Positions 63,030 to 64,000 of a stretch of 64,000 bases of DNA are shown here, in pieces. Each line of letters starts with the position of its first letter. Position 1 is the first letter of the stretch. The stretch comes from Flavobacterium johnsoniae (GTDB lineage Bacteria > Bacteroidota > Bacteroidia > Flavobacteriales > Flavobacteriaceae). The stretch is taken from the NCBI RefSeq assembly GCF_001879205.1, contig NZ_MLFK01000009.1, positions 124,001-188,000 on the forward strand. The letters are read 5' to 3'. The notes under the pieces were generated by a model. The model made no database searches, was not told the origin of the DNA, and was given only the letters and a program-made list of their open reading frames with translations. Both the position numbers and the translations under genes were made by a program.

Positions 63030-64000
63030 ATGAAATTTCAAAACAAAAATCTTAGCGCAGCAATTATGGGGATTTGTATGATTTTCTTTCAAAACATAAA
63101 TGCCCAGTATTTAAAAGGCATTACAAATGTCAGGGACACTTCGTTTACCAATGCGAGTGCTTTTAGGAAAACGCTCAAATATTTTCCTAATTGTGCTTTA
63201 GTTCCCAAAATGCATTTCGAAAATGTAATTCAGAAACCAAACGTAACCTATTGCAGTTATGGAAAACGAAAAATGAAACTTGACGTTTTTTACGATCAGA
63301 ATTCCAAAAAGAAACAAACAGCGATTATCATTATTCATGGCGGCGGCTGGCGTTCCGGCAGTAAAGAACAGCATCATCAAATGGCGCAAAAACTGGCAAG
63401 TCTGGGATACGTGTGTTTTACGCCAGAATACCGTCTTTCAACCGAAGCACTTTTTCCCGCTGCGATTTATGATCTCAAAGCATGCATTCGCTGGGTAAGA
63501 GAAAATGCAGCCAAATACAATATCAATCCGGATCAGCTGACCGCTCTCGGATTTTCGGCAGGAGGAGAATTAGCAGCTTTTATGGGCACGACAGCAAATA
63601 TGCCGCTTTTTGAAGGCGTTGTTACCCATTCAAATTCAAAATCTCAGGTCAATGCCGTAATTGATATCGACGGGACGCTCTCATTTGTGCATCCCGAAAG
63701 CAGTGAAGGCAACGACAGCAAAAATATTTCGGCAGGAACCTATTGGTTTGGATATTCAAAAAATGAAAATCCTAAACTTTGGGAAACCGCTTCTCCTCTC
63801 AGCTATGTGAATGCCTCAACGCCGCCCACATTATTCATCAATAGCTCAATTGCCAGAATGCATGCCGGACGCGACGATTACCGAAAGATTTTAACTGAAA
63901 ACGGAATCTATTCTGAAGTTCATGAGTTCGAAAATTCACCTCATACTTTTTGCCTTTTTAATCCGTGGTTTGAGCCCACAATTCAATACATAGACAATTT
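63030..64000 (+). CDS. Alpha/beta-hydrolase esterase, 3' end beyond window
   Basis: The first 323 residues are present; the frame is still open at the window end. A signal peptide (about 1-25, ending NINAQ) is followed by the alpha/beta-hydrolase core. The oxyanion motif IHGGGWRSG (His103-Gly106) and the nucleophile elbow GFSAGGE (Ser176) mark it as an esterase of the BD-FAE / acetyl-esterase group. His in NSPHTFCLF (near the visible end) completes the triad. As last seen gene of the pectin operon it probably removes acetyl groups from pectin. Feruloyl or other esters are also possible. Confidence 0.82.
   Translation, partial: MKFQNKNLSAAIMGICMIFFQNINAQYLKGITNVRDTSFTNASAFRKTLKYFPNCALVPKMHFENVIQKPNVTYCSYGKRKMKLDVFYDQNSKKKQTAIIIIHGGGWRSGSKEQHHQMAQKLASLGYVCFTPEYRLSTEALFPAAIYDLKACIRWVRENAAKYNINPDQLTALGFSAGGELAAFMGTTANMPLFEGVVTHSNSKSQVNAVIDIDGTLSFVHPESSEGNDSKNISAGTYWFGYSKNENPKLWETASPLSYVNASTPPTLFINSSIARMHAGRDDYRKILTENGIYSEVHEFENSPHTFCLFNPWFEPTIQYIDN

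Noticed and set aside
1..64000. CRISPR array, tRNA, rRNA or insertion sequence
   Set aside because: No regularly spaced repeats, cloverleaf sequences, ribosomal signatures or transposase genes were seen.

Overview
The window reads as a chromosomal segment of a Flavobacterium-like Bacteroidota. The DNA is AT-rich. SusC/SusD pairs and hybrid two-component regulators are present, -7 elements of the TAnnTTTG type precede several genes, and Shine-Dalgarno sequences are largely absent. No rRNA, tRNA, CRISPR array or insertion sequence was recognised.

Positions 1-6,500 hold two small secreted proteins of unknown function, a TonB-dependent siderophore-type receptor with a recognisable promoter and a possible Fur site, a decayed gene remnant, and a secreted WG-repeat-like protein.

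Positions 6,540-21,200 form a compact fructan utilisation locus. A hybrid regulator with a periplasmic sugar-binding sensor is followed by an MFS sugar importer, an exo-acting GH32, SusC, SusD, a DUF4960-type surface lipoprotein, a divergent GH32 lipoprotein and a PfkB fructokinase. Proposed flow: surface GH32 cuts fructan, SusCD imports oligomers, the first GH32 releases fructose, the MFS protein takes it into the cytoplasm, the kinase phosphorylates it, and the hybrid regulator senses periplasmic sugar.

Positions 21,289-26,234 hold housekeeping and orphan genes: an HAD sugar phosphatase, a cold-shock protein, an MFS permease, two small secreted proteins and an AraC regulator.

Positions 26,391-39,900 form a stress and detoxification block. 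A TetR gene and a TolC/MFP/RND efflux operon each carry the same 13-bp palindrome upstream. Then come an SDR, a strikingly GC-rich epoxide-hydrolase-like gene that looks horizontally acquired, a Tat-signal FAD oxidoreductase, a second SDR, AraC and TetR regulators, an NAD-dependent epimerase and a DUF2141 protein.

Positions 40,078-64,000 form a pectin locus. A GH3 (with PA14 insert) and an SSS sodium/sugar symporter run leftward. A classical reg_prop/Y_Y_Y hybrid regulator runs rightward, followed by a lipoprotein, SusC, SusD, a DUF5123-type lipoprotein, GH43, GH105, GH28, a CE8 pectin methylesterase and an alpha/beta-hydrolase esterase cut off by the window end. Together these would de-esterify homogalacturonan, cut it, and trim side chains and end sugars. 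No polysaccharide lyase is visible, although GH105 normally acts on lyase products.
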